Assembly: GCA_019509985.1 (NCBI GenBank)
Contig: JAEKLF010000048.1
Coordinates: 1 to 64,000 of the forward strand
DNA: 64,000 bases
Direction of reading: 5' to 3'
DNA from: Burkholderiales bacterium
GTDB lineage: Bacteria; Pseudomonadota; Gammaproteobacteria; Burkholderiales; Burkholderiaceae_C
This document shows positions 15,998 to 24,877 of this stretch, in pieces. The position numbers and the translations under genes were made by a program. The notes under the pieces are model-generated. The model saw only the letters and a program-made list of their open reading frames with translations, made no database searches and was not told the origin of the DNA. The first letter of the stretch is position 1, and every line of letters starts with the position of its first letter.

Positions 15998-18967
15998 ATG
16001 AGACAGCCTCGCCCTGCCCTTCGCCTCACAAGCCTGGCCGCCGCCAGCGGCCTGCTGTTCGCCAGCGCCGCGGCCCACGCGCAGGCCACCGCAACGCCGC
16101 CGGCCGCGGCCGCCAGCGCCGCCCAAGCCCAGCAACTCGAGACCGTCGTCATCACCGGCATCCGCAGGAGCCTGGAGACCTCGGTCAACCTGAAGCGTTC
16201 GTCCTCGGGACTGGTTGACGGCATCGTCGCCGAAGACATCGGCAAGTTCCCCGACACCAACCTCGCTGAAGCCATGTCGCGCATCAGCGGCGTGTCCATC
16301 GACCGCAGCAACGGCGAAGGCACCAAGGTCACCGTGCGCGGCATGGGCCCGGACTTCAACCTGGTGCTGCTCAACGGCCGCCAGATGCCGGGCTCCAATG
16401 TCGACGGCAGCGCCCCCAGCTCCCGCTCCTTCGACTTCTCCAACCTCGCGGCCGAAGGCGTTTCGGCGCTGGAGGTCTACAAGACCAGCAAGGCCAGCAC
16501 GCCGACCGGCGGCATGGGCGCGACGATCAACATCCGCACGCCGCGCCCCTTCGACGGCAAGGAGACCATTGCCAGCTTCGGCGTGAAGATGGTGAAGGAC
16601 CAGTCGGCGCAGCGCCTGCCCGACCCCGAGAAGGGCAAGAACGCCACGCCCGAGGTCTCCGGCATCTACAGCTCGCAGTTTGCCGACGGCATGTTCGGCA
16701 TCACGCTGATCGGCAGCTACCAGGAGCGCGACTCCGGCTACAACACCTCCGCGGCCAACAACGGCTGGCATACCTTCAAGGGCAGCGACAGCGGCTGGGG
16801 CCCGCTGCCCAACCCGGCGCCCGAGGTCAAGAATCGCCCGCAGGCCAACGACATCTACAACGTCCCGCAGTCGTTGAACTACGCCTTCACCGGCATCCAC
16901 CGCGAGCGCACCAACGGTCAGCTCGTGCTGCAGGCCCGTCCGACCAAGGACCTGGTCGGCACGCTGGACTTCACGATGTCGGAGCAGAAGTTCACCTCCA
17001 AGCGCAACGACATCTCGGCCTGGTTCAACTTCGGCGGCCAGTTCGGCGAGTACACGCCCGGCCCCATCGCCACGCCCATCATCTACGGCGAGCACATGGC
17101 CAACTCCGACGTGGCCATGGGCGCCTCGCGGATCAAGACCAAGAACAAGAACCAGTCGCTCGGCCTGAACCTGAAGTGGAAGGCCACCGACGCGCTGAAC
17201 TTCGACTTCGACGCCCACCACTCCACCGCCACGTCCGGCGCCGACGACCCGTTGGGCACCGCCGTGACGCTGGCCACCGCGTCCATGAACCGCGGCGACA
17301 CTTTCGTCGACTTCAGCCAGAAGTTCCCGGTGCTGTCGATCAAGAACGCGCCGCTGACCCCCGCGCTGCAGGAGCTGCAGGGTTCCGTGTTCGGCAACAG
17401 CTACCAGAAGGACCAGGTCGACCAGTTCCAGGCCCGCGGCAACTGGAAGATCAACACGGACAGCAGCCTGGACTTCGGCGTGGCGCTCACCAACGTCAAG
17501 AACCGCTCGGCCTTCGCCAACGTGCAGCGCGACACCTGGGGCGCCAATGCCGCCGGTGGCCCCTCGGCCATGCCGGACGACATCTGGCATGCCGACTCGA
17601 TCAGCAAGTACTTCAGCCGCATCCCGGGCTCGAACGACCCGCGCCTGTACAACCAGCTGTTCGTCTTCGACTTCGACGAGCTGCGCAACGCCGCCATCAA
17701 GGCCCTGGGCTCGGACGCGTTGCTGAAGGCCTCGTTCGACTTCAAGGACGACTTCCGCACCACGGAAAAGTCGCAGGCCATCTTCGGCCAGTACAACGCC
17801 AACTGGGATTGGGGCGTGCCCTTCGAGGCCTCGCTGGGTGCCCGCTACGAGCGCACCAAGGTCAATTCGCCGAGCGTCGAGTCCATCCCGACCACCGTGC
17901 GCTGGGTGTCCGACAACGAGATCCCCATCACCTTCAGCGGCACCCGCAGCTCCTCGCGTTCGGGCAAGTACGGCTACTTCCTGCCCTCGCTCGACCTGGC
18001 TGCCGACGTGACGGCCGACACCAAGCTGCGCGTGAGCTATGGCCAGACCATCGGTCGTCCGGGCTGGTCCGCCATCCAGGGGGGGCAGACGCTCGATGGC
18101 CTGGCCCGCCTCAACGGCGGCTCCGGCTCGATCGGCAACCCCGACCTGAAGCCGTTGAAGTCGAACAACTTCGACTTCTCCGCCGAGCACTACTACGCCA
18201 AGAGCAGCTACATCTCGGCCGCCTACTTCCACAAGTCGATCACGAACTACATCGAGTCGACCGTGGTTGACGCGACGCCGTTCGACCTGCACACGCCGGT
18301 CGGGAACGCGATGTTCAACGAGGCCATCAATACCGGCGGCTGCGGCCAGTCGGACTCGGGTTGCATCCGCACCTACATCTTTGCGCACTTCCCCAATGCG
18401 CCCGGCGTCGCCGCCAACCCGGCCCAGGGTCCGTCGGCCGGCATCATCACCGCCCAGCCGACCGATCCGTCGCTGATCTTCAAGCTCGCCACGCAGGCCA
18501 ACAGCGCCCGCAAGGCCAGCCTGAACGGCATCGAGCTGAACGCCCAGCACACCTTCAGGAACGGCTTCGGCGGTTCCATCAACTACACCAAGGTGCGTTC
18601 CGGCCTGGCGGCCAAGGACAACGTCATCGGCAACCAGTTCGCCCTGGTCGGCCTGGGCGACTCGGGCAACGTCGTCGCCTTCTACGAAGACGACACCTAC
18701 AGCGCCCGGGTGGCCTACAACTGGCGCGGCAAGTATCTGGCAGCCAACTTCGGCGGCACGGACGGTGCGCAGCCGCTGTACGTCGAGCCCTATGGCCAGG
18801 TCGACATCAGCCTGGGCTACATCCTCAACCCACACCTGTCCTTCCAGCTCGAGGCCATCAACCTGACCGACCAGTACACCCGTACCCACATGCGGGCGGA
18901 GCAGCAGATCGGCTCAGTGACCCAGCTGGGCCGCCGCGTGATGATCGGCGCGCGCTACAAGTTCTGA
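15998..18967 (+). CDS. TonB-dependent receptor, oligosaccharide type
   Basis: Outer-membrane receptor of 989 residues that imports a substrate with TonB energy. After a signal peptide (ending AAAHAQ), the TonB-box-like ETVVITGIRRSLETS precedes the plug domain (GLVDGIVAEDIGKFPDTNLAEAMSRISGVSIDR and TVRGMGPDFNLVLLNGRQMPG). A 22-strand barrel ends in GARYKF with the terminal Phe. The form matches the long carbohydrate-loop receptors of Xanthomonas and Caulobacter. No SusD partner is present. Operators at 15725-15950 place it under LacI control. Expected ligand: laminarin- or cellulose-derived oligosaccharides (inference). Confidence 0.95.
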   Translation: MRQPRPALRLTSLAAASGLLFASAAAHAQATATPPAAAASAAQAQQLETVVITGIRRSLETSVNLKRSSSGLVDGIVAEDIGKFPDTNLAEAMSRISGVSIDRSNGEGTKVTVRGMGPDFNLVLLNGRQMPGSNVDGSAPSSRSFDFSNLAAEGVSALEVYKTSKASTPTGGMGATINIRTPRPFDGKETIASFGVKMVKDQSAQRLPDPEKGKNATPEVSGIYSSQFADGMFGITLIGSYQERDSGYNTSAANNGWHTFKGSDSGWGPLPNPAPEVKNRPQANDIYNVPQSLNYAFTGIHRERTNGQLVLQARPTKDLVGTLDFTMSEQKFTSKRNDISAWFNFGGQFGEYTPGPIATPIIYGEHMANSDVAMGASRIKTKNKNQSLGLNLKWKATDALNFDFDAHHSTATSGADDPLGTAVTLATASMNRGDTFVDFSQKFPVLSIKNAPLTPALQELQGSVFGNSYQKDQVDQFQARGNWKINTDSSLDFGVALTNVKNRSAFANVQRDTWGANAAGGPSAMPDDIWHADSISKYFSRIPGSNDPRLYNQLFVFDFDELRNAAIKALGSDALLKASFDFKDDFRTTEKSQAIFGQYNANWDWGVPFEASLGARYERTKVNSPSVESIPTTVRWVSDNEIPITFSGTRSSSRSGKYGYFLPSLDLAADVTADTKLRVSYGQTIGRPGWSAIQGGQTLDGLARLNGGSGSIGNPDLKPLKSNNFDFSAEHYYAKSSYISAAYFHKSITNYIESTVVDATPFDLHTPVGNAMFNEAINTGGCGQSDSGCIRTYIFAHFPNAPGVAANPAQGPSAGIITAQPTDPSLIFKLATQANSARKASLNGIELNAQHTFRNGFGGSINYTKVRSGLAAKDNVIGNQFALVGLGDSGNVVAFYEDDTYSARVAYNWRGKYLAANFGGTDGAQPLYVEPYGQVDISLGYILNPHLSFQLEAINLTDQYTRTHMRAEQQIGSVTQLGRRVMIGARYKF

Positions 18968-19028
18968 GGCAAAGTCTGGTTCGGCGGCGCTTCGCTCTGG
19001 GGTGCCGCCCTTGTTCGCCGCTTGGCGA

Positions 19029-19056
19029 GGCCGCGCGAGCGGCCCTTTTTGTTTTT
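19029..19056 (+). terminator. Intrinsic terminator between receptor and halogenase cassette
   Basis: The stem GGCCGC-GCGA-GCGGCC is followed by TTTTTGTTTTT, about 60 bp after the receptor stop and 26 bp before the halogenase GTG. It would limit or attenuate read-through into the cassette. Confidence 0.8.
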
Positions 19057-19081
19057 CCCGGACCTTGTTTTCGGAGTTCCC

Positions 19082-20644
19082 GTGAACGACAGACTGCGTG
19101 AAGTCGTGGTGCTGGGCGGCGGCTCGGCCGGCTGGCTGGTGGCCGCCCTGCTCGCCGCCGTGCATGGCGGGCCGGACGGCGGCCTGGGCATCACGCTGAT
19201 CGAGTCGAGCGAGACGCCGCCCATCGGCGTCGGCGAGGGCACCTGGCCGTCGATGCGCGACACGCTGCGCCGCATCGGCCTGTCCGAGACCGAGTTCGTG
19301 CGCCGCTGCAATGTCTCGTTCAAGCAGGGCTCACGGTTCGACGGCTGGGTGCAGGGCCAGGCCGGCGAGCACTACTACCACCCCTTCAGCCTGCCCGTGG
19401 GCCATGGCGACATCGACGTCGTGCCGGCCTGGCTGGCTGGCCACGCGGACCGCGCCTTTGCCGACGTCGTCAGCCCGTCCTCGCAGGTCTGCGACGCCGG
19501 CCGCGCACCCAAGCAGGCGCAGACGCCCGAGTTCGCCGCGGTCGCCAACTACGCCTATCACTTCGACGCCGGCCTGTTCGGCCAGATGCTGCGCGAGCAT
19601 GCGATCCAGCACCTCGGGGTGCGCCATGTCGTCGACCATGTCGATGCGGTGCTGTCGCATCAGGACGGCGATCACTGCGGCGACATCGCCGCGCTGCAGA
19701 CCCGCGCTCACGGCCGCATCGAGGCCGACCTCTTCATCGACTGCTCGGGCCTCGCCTCGCAACTCATCGGCCGGCACTTCGGCGTGCCGCTGAAGAGCGA
19801 ACGCGAGGTGCTGTTCAACGACGCCGCCCTCGCGCTGCAGGTGCCTTACGCGCGGCCGGATGCACCGCTGCCTTCCTGCACCATCGCCACCGCCTGGGCC
19901 AAGGGCTGGATCTGGGACATCGGCCTGCCCACCCGCCGCGGCGTCGGCGCCGTGTTCTCCCGCGCGCACGCCAGCGAAGACGAAGCCCAGGCCGCGCTGC
20001 AGGCCTATCTCGACGCCACCGGCGCGCCGGCCGAGCGCGGCACACCGCGTCTCATCCGCTTCGAGCCCGGCTACCGCGAACGCTTCTGGGTGCGCAACTG
20101 CGTCGCCATCGGCCTGTCCTGCGGCTTCATCGAGCCGCTGGAGGCCTCGGCCCTGGCCCTCGTCGAGTTGTCCGCCGCGCGCCTGTGCGACGAACTGCCC
20201 ATGACGCGCGCATCCATGGACGCCGTCGCGCGCCGCTTCAACGACGACTTCAGCTACCGCTGGGCCCGCGTCATCGACTTCCTGAAGCTGCATTACGCGC
20301 TCAGCCAGCGCCAGGACGCGCCCGGCAGCGACTACTGGCGCGCCCACCGCGACCCCGCCACCTGGCCCGAACGCCTGCGCGAGCTGCTGCCGATGTGGCG
20401 ACTGCGCCAGCCCGCGCGGCACGACTTCGGCCGCATCGATGAAGTCTTCCCCGCCGCCAGCTACCAATACGTGCTCTACGGCATGGGTTTCCGCCCAGAG
20501 CGGCTACCCGCTGCCACGGCTACGCTTCAAGCGGCTCAGGCCTGCTTCGACGAAGCCGCCCGGCAGGCTCGCCGGCTCGTGCCCGCGCTGCCCGGCCATC
20601 GCAGCCTGATCGACCACATTCACCAACACGGCCTCTCCCGATGA
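19082..20644 (+). CDS. Flavin-dependent (tryptophan-type) halogenase 1
   Basis: PrnA-like flavin-dependent halogenase of 520 residues. It has the FAD-binding motif GGGSAGW (residues 12-18), a catalytic-type Lys81 in SFKQGSRFDGW, and GWIWDIGLP in place of the family GWxWxIP. The loop around catalytic Glu354 reads EPLEAS, where characterised enzymes have EPLEST, so chloride handling may be altered. The GTG start is chosen because GGAG lies six bases upstream and because the in-frame ATG at 19022 falls inside the terminator. Its stop overlaps the SapC-like start (ATGA). Such genes recur beside TonB-dependent receptors in Xanthomonas and Caulobacter, but their in vivo substrate is unknown. Free tryptophan is unlikely to be the physiological target (inference). 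Confidence 0.85.
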   Translation: MNDRLREVVVLGGGSAGWLVAALLAAVHGGPDGGLGITLIESSETPPIGVGEGTWPSMRDTLRRIGLSETEFVRRCNVSFKQGSRFDGWVQGQAGEHYYHPFSLPVGHGDIDVVPAWLAGHADRAFADVVSPSSQVCDAGRAPKQAQTPEFAAVANYAYHFDAGLFGQMLREHAIQHLGVRHVVDHVDAVLSHQDGDHCGDIAALQTRAHGRIEADLFIDCSGLASQLIGRHFGVPLKSEREVLFNDAALALQVPYARPDAPLPSCTIATAWAKGWIWDIGLPTRRGVGAVFSRAHASEDEAQAALQAYLDATGAPAERGTPRLIRFEPGYRERFWVRNCVAIGLSCGFIEPLEASALALVELSAARLCDELPMTRASMDAVARRFNDDFSYRWARVIDFLKLHYALSQRQDAPGSDYWRAHRDPATWPERLRELLPMWRLRQPARHDFGRIDEVFPAASYQYVLYGMGFRPERLPAATATLQAAQACFDEAARQARRLVPALPGHRSLIDHIHQHGLSR

Positions 20645-21357
20645 CCCGTCCCGTCCTTCTCGACAACGTCAGCCACCGCCATCTGCGCATCCGCACCGAG
20701 CGCGGCGCGGCCCTCGGCGACGCGCGCCAGTCCGCGCTGGCCCTGCCGGCCGAATTCCGCCAGTTGCAGGCCCATTTCCCCATCGTCTTCCAGCATGTCG
20801 AAGGCGATGCCGGCTTCCAGCCCATCGTGCTGCTGGGCCTGGAGCCCGACCAGAACCTCTTCCTGACCGACGCCGGCTGGGACGCGCCCGTCGTGCCCAT
20901 GGCCATGCAGCGCGACCCCTTCATGATCGGCCACACCGGCAGCGAGCTGAAGCTGCACGTCGATCTGGACAGCCCGCGCATCGTCAAGCCCGAAGAGGGC
21001 GAAGTCGGCACGGCCGTCTTCATGCCGCATGGCGGCCACAGCGAATACCTGGACCATGTCGTCAGCCTGCTCGAGCACCTGCACGCCCACGCCCAGCACC
21101 TGCCGCTGTTCATCGCGGCGCTGACCCGCCACCAGCTGCTGGAGCCCTTCGTCTTCGATGTCGAATCCGCCGACGGCCAGCAAGGCCGCGTGTCGGGCCT
21201 GTTCACCATCCACGAGGAGCGCCTGGCCGCGCTGCCCGGCGACGCGCTGGAGCGGCTGCAGCGCGACGGCCACCTGCTGCCCATCTACATGCAGATCGCT
21301 TCGCTGTCTCACCTGCACGACCTGGTCGAACGTCAGGCCCGCCTCAGCCCAAACTGA
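20641..21357 (+). CDS. SapC-like protein
   Basis: SapC-family protein (PF07277) of 238 residues. The name comes from an S-layer-associated gene, but no biochemical function is established. Visible features are LPAEFRQLQAHFPIVF, FQPIVLLGLEPDQNLFL, PFMIGHTGS and the C-terminal LLPIYMQIASLSHLHDLVERQ. There is no signal peptide or membrane segment, so it is probably cytoplasmic. It is translationally coupled to halogenase 1 by ATGA and followed after 2 bp by the JmjC-like gene. Constant linkage to halogenases and TonB-dependent receptors suggests it works with them. Confidence 0.85.
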   Translation: MTRPVLLDNVSHRHLRIRTERGAALGDARQSALALPAEFRQLQAHFPIVFQHVEGDAGFQPIVLLGLEPDQNLFLTDAGWDAPVVPMAMQRDPFMIGHTGSELKLHVDLDSPRIVKPEEGEVGTAVFMPHGGHSEYLDHVVSLLEHLHAHAQHLPLFIAALTRHQLLEPFVFDVESADGQQGRVSGLFTIHEERLAALPGDALERLQRDGHLLPIYMQIASLSHLHDLVERQARLSPN

Positions 21358-21359
21358 CC

Positions 21360-22367
21360 ATGCATGCCGTCCCGGCCTGGAACGGGCCCGTCGACCCCGA
21401 GGCGCTGCCGGCCGAGCTGCTGGCGGCCGACCGGCCCTACGTGCTGCGCGGCGCCTTTGCGCACTGGCCGGTCGTGCAGGCCGCGCGGCGCTCCGACAAG
21501 GCGCTGGCCCAGTACCTGATGGGCCAGTACAACGGCGTCCGCGTCGGCCTCTTCCAGCTGCCACCCGAGGCCCGCGGCCGCGCGTTCTACAGCGACGACA
21601 CGCTGAGCGGCTTCAACTTCACGCGCCATGTCGCCACGCTCGACCAAGTGCTGACCGGCCTGCTCGGCCTGGCCGGCGCGCCCGAGCCGCCGGCGCTGTA
21701 CGTCGGCTCGACGACGGTGGAGGCCGTGCTGCCTGGCTTCCTCGACGCAAACCGCCTGGGCCTGGGCAAGCGCGATGCCCTCGTCAGCCTGTGGCTGGGC
21801 AACCGCAGCCGCGTCGCCGCTCACTACGACCTGCCGGACAACCTCGCCGTCGTCGCCGCCGGCCGGCGCCGCTTCACGCTGTTCCCGCCCGAGCAGATCC
21901 ACAACCTCTACATGGGCCCGCTGGACCCGACACCCGCCGGCCAGCCCATCAGCCTCGTCGACTTCAGCGCGCCCGACTTCGAGCGCTTTCCCCGCTTCAG
22001 GCTGGCGCTGGAAGCCGGCGAGGTGGCCGAGCTGGAGCCGGGCGATGCCGTCTTCATCCCCAGCATGTGGTTCCACCACATCGAAGGGCTGGAGCCCGTC
22101 AACCTGCTGATCAATGCCTGGTGGCGCCAGACGCCCGAGTACGTCGACTCGCCGCTGAACGCCCTGCAGCTGGCGCTGGTGACGCTGCGCGACCTGCCCG
22201 AGAAGGAGCGCCGCATCTGGCAGCACCACTTCCAGCATTTCGTCTTCGGCGCCGATGACGGCACCTGGGCCCACATCCCCGAGGCCGCACGCGGCCTGCT
22301 CGGGCCCATCGACGAGGTCATGTCGCGCCAGGCCCGCGCCCAACTCCTGAGCCAATTGAAACGATGA
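21360..22367 (+). CDS. Cupin-like (JmjC/FIH-type) Fe(II)/2-oxoglutarate oxygenase
   Basis: Protein of 335 residues of the Cupin_8/JmjC-like group. The facial triad is H155-x-D157 in AAHYDLPDN plus H239 in the segment GDAVFIPSMWFHHIEGL, which resembles the corresponding stretch of the asparaginyl hydroxylase FIH. This supports a 2-oxoglutarate-dependent hydroxylase, possibly acting on a protein. It is cytoplasmic by sequence. It starts 2 bp after the SapC-like stop and overlaps the halogenase 2 start by 4 bp. The substrate is unknown. The context suggests it modifies the same target as the halogenases (inference). Confidence 0.82.
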   Translation: MHAVPAWNGPVDPEALPAELLAADRPYVLRGAFAHWPVVQAARRSDKALAQYLMGQYNGVRVGLFQLPPEARGRAFYSDDTLSGFNFTRHVATLDQVLTGLLGLAGAPEPPALYVGSTTVEAVLPGFLDANRLGLGKRDALVSLWLGNRSRVAAHYDLPDNLAVVAAGRRRFTLFPPEQIHNLYMGPLDPTPAGQPISLVDFSAPDFERFPRFRLALEAGEVAELEPGDAVFIPSMWFHHIEGLEPVNLLINAWWRQTPEYVDSPLNALQLALVTLRDLPEKERRIWQHHFQHFVFGADDGTWAHIPEAARGLLGPIDEVMSRQARAQLLSQLKR

Positions 22368-23908
22368 ACACGTCCACGAAGCCCTTCAATCGCATCGTCA
22401 TCGCCGGCGGCGGCACCGCCGGCTGGATGATGGCCGCGCTGATGAGCAAGCTGCTCGGCAAACGGCTCGACATCAAGCTGATCGAGTCCGAAGAGATCGG
22501 CACGGTCGGCGTCGGCGAGGCCACCATTCCCGCGCTGCTGACCTATCACAACCTGCTCGGCATCAACGAGGCCGAGTTCATGGCGGCCACCAACGCGACC
22601 TTCAAGCTCGGCATCAATTTCGAGGGCTGGAAGAACATCGGCGAAAACTACTTCCATTCCTTCGGCACGACAGGCACCGACCACTGGAGCGCCGGCTTCC
22701 AGCACTTCTGGCTCAAGGGCCGCGCTGAAGGCATCGCCAAGGAATACACGGCCTACAACCCCGAGACGGCCGCCGCCTATGCCGACCGCTTCGCCCACCT
22801 GCCACGCAACGGCCTGAACTACGCCTACCACCTCGACGCCGGCCGCTACGCCAAATACCTGCGCGCGATGAGCGAGGGGTTCGGCGTGCAGCGCATCGAG
22901 GGCAAGATCGCCGCCGTGCTGCAGGACGGCCCGCAAGGCCGTGACGGCGACATCACCGCACTGCAGATGCAGGATGGCAGCCGCATCGACGGCGACCTGT
23001 TCATCGACTGCACCGGCTTTCGCTCGATGCTGCTCGGCGAGACGCTGGGCGTGGGCTACGAGGACTGGTCCTACTGGCTGCCCTGCGACCGCGCCGTCGC
23101 CGTGCAGACGGCCTCGGTGCGCGAGGCCTGGCCCTACACGCGGTCCATTTGCCACCCCTTCGGCTGGCAATGGCGCATCCCGCTGCAGAACCGGGTCGGC
23201 AACGGCCTGGTCTACAGCAGCAAGGAACTCAGCGACGCCGATGCACCCGAGCTGCTGAAGCAGAACGTCGAGGGCGAGCTGCTGATCCAGCCGCGCGTCC
23301 TCAAGTTCCTGCCGGGGCAGCGCGACAAGGTCTGGGAGCGCAACTGCATCGCCGTGGGCCTGGCCAGCGGCTTCGTCGAACCGCTGGAATCCACCAGCAT
23401 CCACCTGATCCAGCGCTCGGCCATCCGACTGATGCAGCTCTTTCCCACCGGGGGCATCAACCCGGCGGACGTCGACGAGTTCAACCTGCAGTCCAAGCGC
23501 GAGCTGGAACACATCCGCGACTTCGTCGTCGCCCACTATCACGTCAACGAGCGCACCGACTCCAGCCTCTGGCAACACGTGCGCGAGATGGACGTGCCGG
23601 TCACGCTGCGCCACCGCATCGAGCTGTTCCGCGAAAGCGCCCGCGTCTTTCGCCCCAGCGACGAGCTGTTCGGCGAGAACTCCTGGATCCAGGTCCTGAT
23701 GGGCCAGGGCGTGAAGCCGCAGAGCTACCACCCGGTGGCCGACTTGATGGGCAGGACCGAATTGACCCACTTCCTCGGCGACATCCAGCTGAAGGTGTCG
23801 CGCACCGTGGCCGGCCTGCCGTCGCACCAGGCCTACGTCGAGCAACTGTGCGCGCCGTATCGCAGCGCGACGACCGCCCAGCTCGCGGCCACGCCGCTGC
23901 GGGCTTGA
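22364..23908 (+). CDS. Flavin-dependent (tryptophan-type) halogenase 2
   Basis: PrnA-like halogenase of 514 residues with all diagnostic residues. These are GGGTAGW (15-21) for FAD, Lys81 in ATFKLGINFEGW (PrnA uses Lys79), FGWQWRIP (W268/W270/P273) that separates halogenases from monooxygenases, and VEPLEST with E342. Unlike halogenase 1 it should be fully competent. It is the last gene of the ATGA-coupled cassette. No flavin reductase gene is nearby, so FADH2 must come from a housekeeping reductase. The paired canonical and divergent halogenases suggest division of labour or a heteromeric enzyme (inference). Confidence 0.9.
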   Translation: MNTSTKPFNRIVIAGGGTAGWMMAALMSKLLGKRLDIKLIESEEIGTVGVGEATIPALLTYHNLLGINEAEFMAATNATFKLGINFEGWKNIGENYFHSFGTTGTDHWSAGFQHFWLKGRAEGIAKEYTAYNPETAAAYADRFAHLPRNGLNYAYHLDAGRYAKYLRAMSEGFGVQRIEGKIAAVLQDGPQGRDGDITALQMQDGSRIDGDLFIDCTGFRSMLLGETLGVGYEDWSYWLPCDRAVAVQTASVREAWPYTRSICHPFGWQWRIPLQNRVGNGLVYSSKELSDADAPELLKQNVEGELLIQPRVLKFLPGQRDKVWERNCIAVGLASGFVEPLESTSIHLIQRSAIRLMQLFPTGGINPADVDEFNLQSKRELEHIRDFVVAHYHVNERTDSSLWQHVREMDVPVTLRHRIELFRESARVFRPSDELFGENSWIQVLMGQGVKPQSYHPVADLMGRTELTHFLGDIQLKVSRTVAGLPSHQAYVEQLCAPYRSATTAQLAATPLRA

Positions 23909-23957
23909 CGGCTTGGTGGCTTGACGGCTGGCGGTCGAGGACCGCCAGCCTCATCGC

Positions 23958-24827
23958 TTACGACGCGGCAACGGCCTCGGTGACGAAGTCTGCGTACTTG
24001 CGCAGCGGACGGCCGAGCAGGGCCTGCAGGCCGTCCGCTGCACCCTCGGCGCCGTGCATGCCGAACTTCTGGATGCCGGCCATCATCAGGCGCATGTCGT
24101 AGGCAAGCCAGGACGGCGCCATCGAAGCCATCTGCCCTTCGAAGGCTGCCACGTCGTCGCCGCCGTAAGCCACCTCCCGACCGAGGGCCGCACTCCAGAC
24201 CTTGGCCGCCGACTCGCCCGTCCACTGCTCCGGCCCGACCAGGTCGAGCGTCACGCGCGGTGAGGGCACGGTCTCGCGGTCGCGGCGCAGCAGTTCGGCG
24301 ACGGCGATGTCCGCGATGTCTCGCGCATCGATCATCGCGACGCCCGTCGAGCCGATCGGCATCGGGTAGACGCCATAGCCCTGGATCACCTGCTGGACCA
24401 TGAACTCGTTCTGCATGAAGTAGGCGGGCCGGAGGATGGTCGCCGCGATGTCGAGGCTCTCGATCATTCGCTCGACGGTGTGCTTGCCGGTGAAGTGCGG
24501 CACGTTGGTGAAGGTGTCAGCGTGGATGACCGACAGGTAGACGATGCGCTCGATACCCGCTTCGCGCGCCAGGTTCAGCGCAACGAGGGCCTGCGTCACT
24601 TCGTCGGGCGTGACGGCGTTCAGCAGGAACAGGGTTCGCACGGAAGACAGTGCAGCGCGCAATGAGGCCACGTCGGTCAGGTCACCGACGACCTCCTTGA
24701 CGCCCGCCGGAAAGCTCTTCTTTCCCGGCGTGCGAACGAACGCGTGGACCTGGGCGCCGGCAGCAGCCAGACCTTGGACGACGAGGGAACCGATGGTGCC
24801 GGTGGCACCGGTGACGAGAATGCTCAT
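23958..24827 (-). CDS. NmrA-like NAD(P)-binding SDR protein
   Basis: Atypical short-chain dehydrogenase of 289 residues, NmrA/NAD(P)H:quinone oxidoreductase-like. The N-terminal SILVTGATGTIGSLVVQGL is the glycine-rich NAD(P)-binding motif. YLSVIHAD and GKHTVERMIESLDIAATILRPAYFMQN follow. The canonical YxxxK is not evident, as in NmrA sensors, so it may act as a redox sensor or a reductase. It lies 50 bp downstream of the quinone-reductase-like gene on the same strand, and both are divergent from a LysR regulator. Probably a small oxidative or electrophile stress unit (inference). Confidence 0.8.
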   Translation of the reverse strand: MSILVTGATGTIGSLVVQGLAAAGAQVHAFVRTPGKKSFPAGVKEVVGDLTDVASLRAALSSVRTLFLLNAVTPDEVTQALVALNLAREAGIERIVYLSVIHADTFTNVPHFTGKHTVERMIESLDIAATILRPAYFMQNEFMVQQVIQGYGVYPMPIGSTGVAMIDARDIADIAVAELLRRDRETVPSPRVTLDLVGPEQWTGESAAKVWSAALGREVAYGGDDVAAFEGQMASMAPSWLAYDMRLMMAGIQKFGMHGAEGAADGLQALLGRPLRKYADFVTEAVAAS

Positions 24828-24877
24828 GAAAATCTCCGGGGATGTTGGGTGGGATAGCGCGGGGTGTTGGGGATCGA

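Noticed and set aside
15965..18889. Minus-strand open frame of 974 codons
   Set aside because: Antisense shadow of the TonB-dependent receptor, without any recognisable domain.
15998..18967. Bacteroidetes-type SusC/SusD polysaccharide utilisation locus
   Set aside because: There is no SusD-like lipoprotein next to either TonB-dependent receptor. Both are proteobacterial carbohydrate receptors.
19022..19081. ATG at 19022 as halogenase start
   Set aside because: It lies inside the terminator hairpin and adds non-homologous residues. GTG 19082 has a good ribosome-binding site and starts at the FAD domain.
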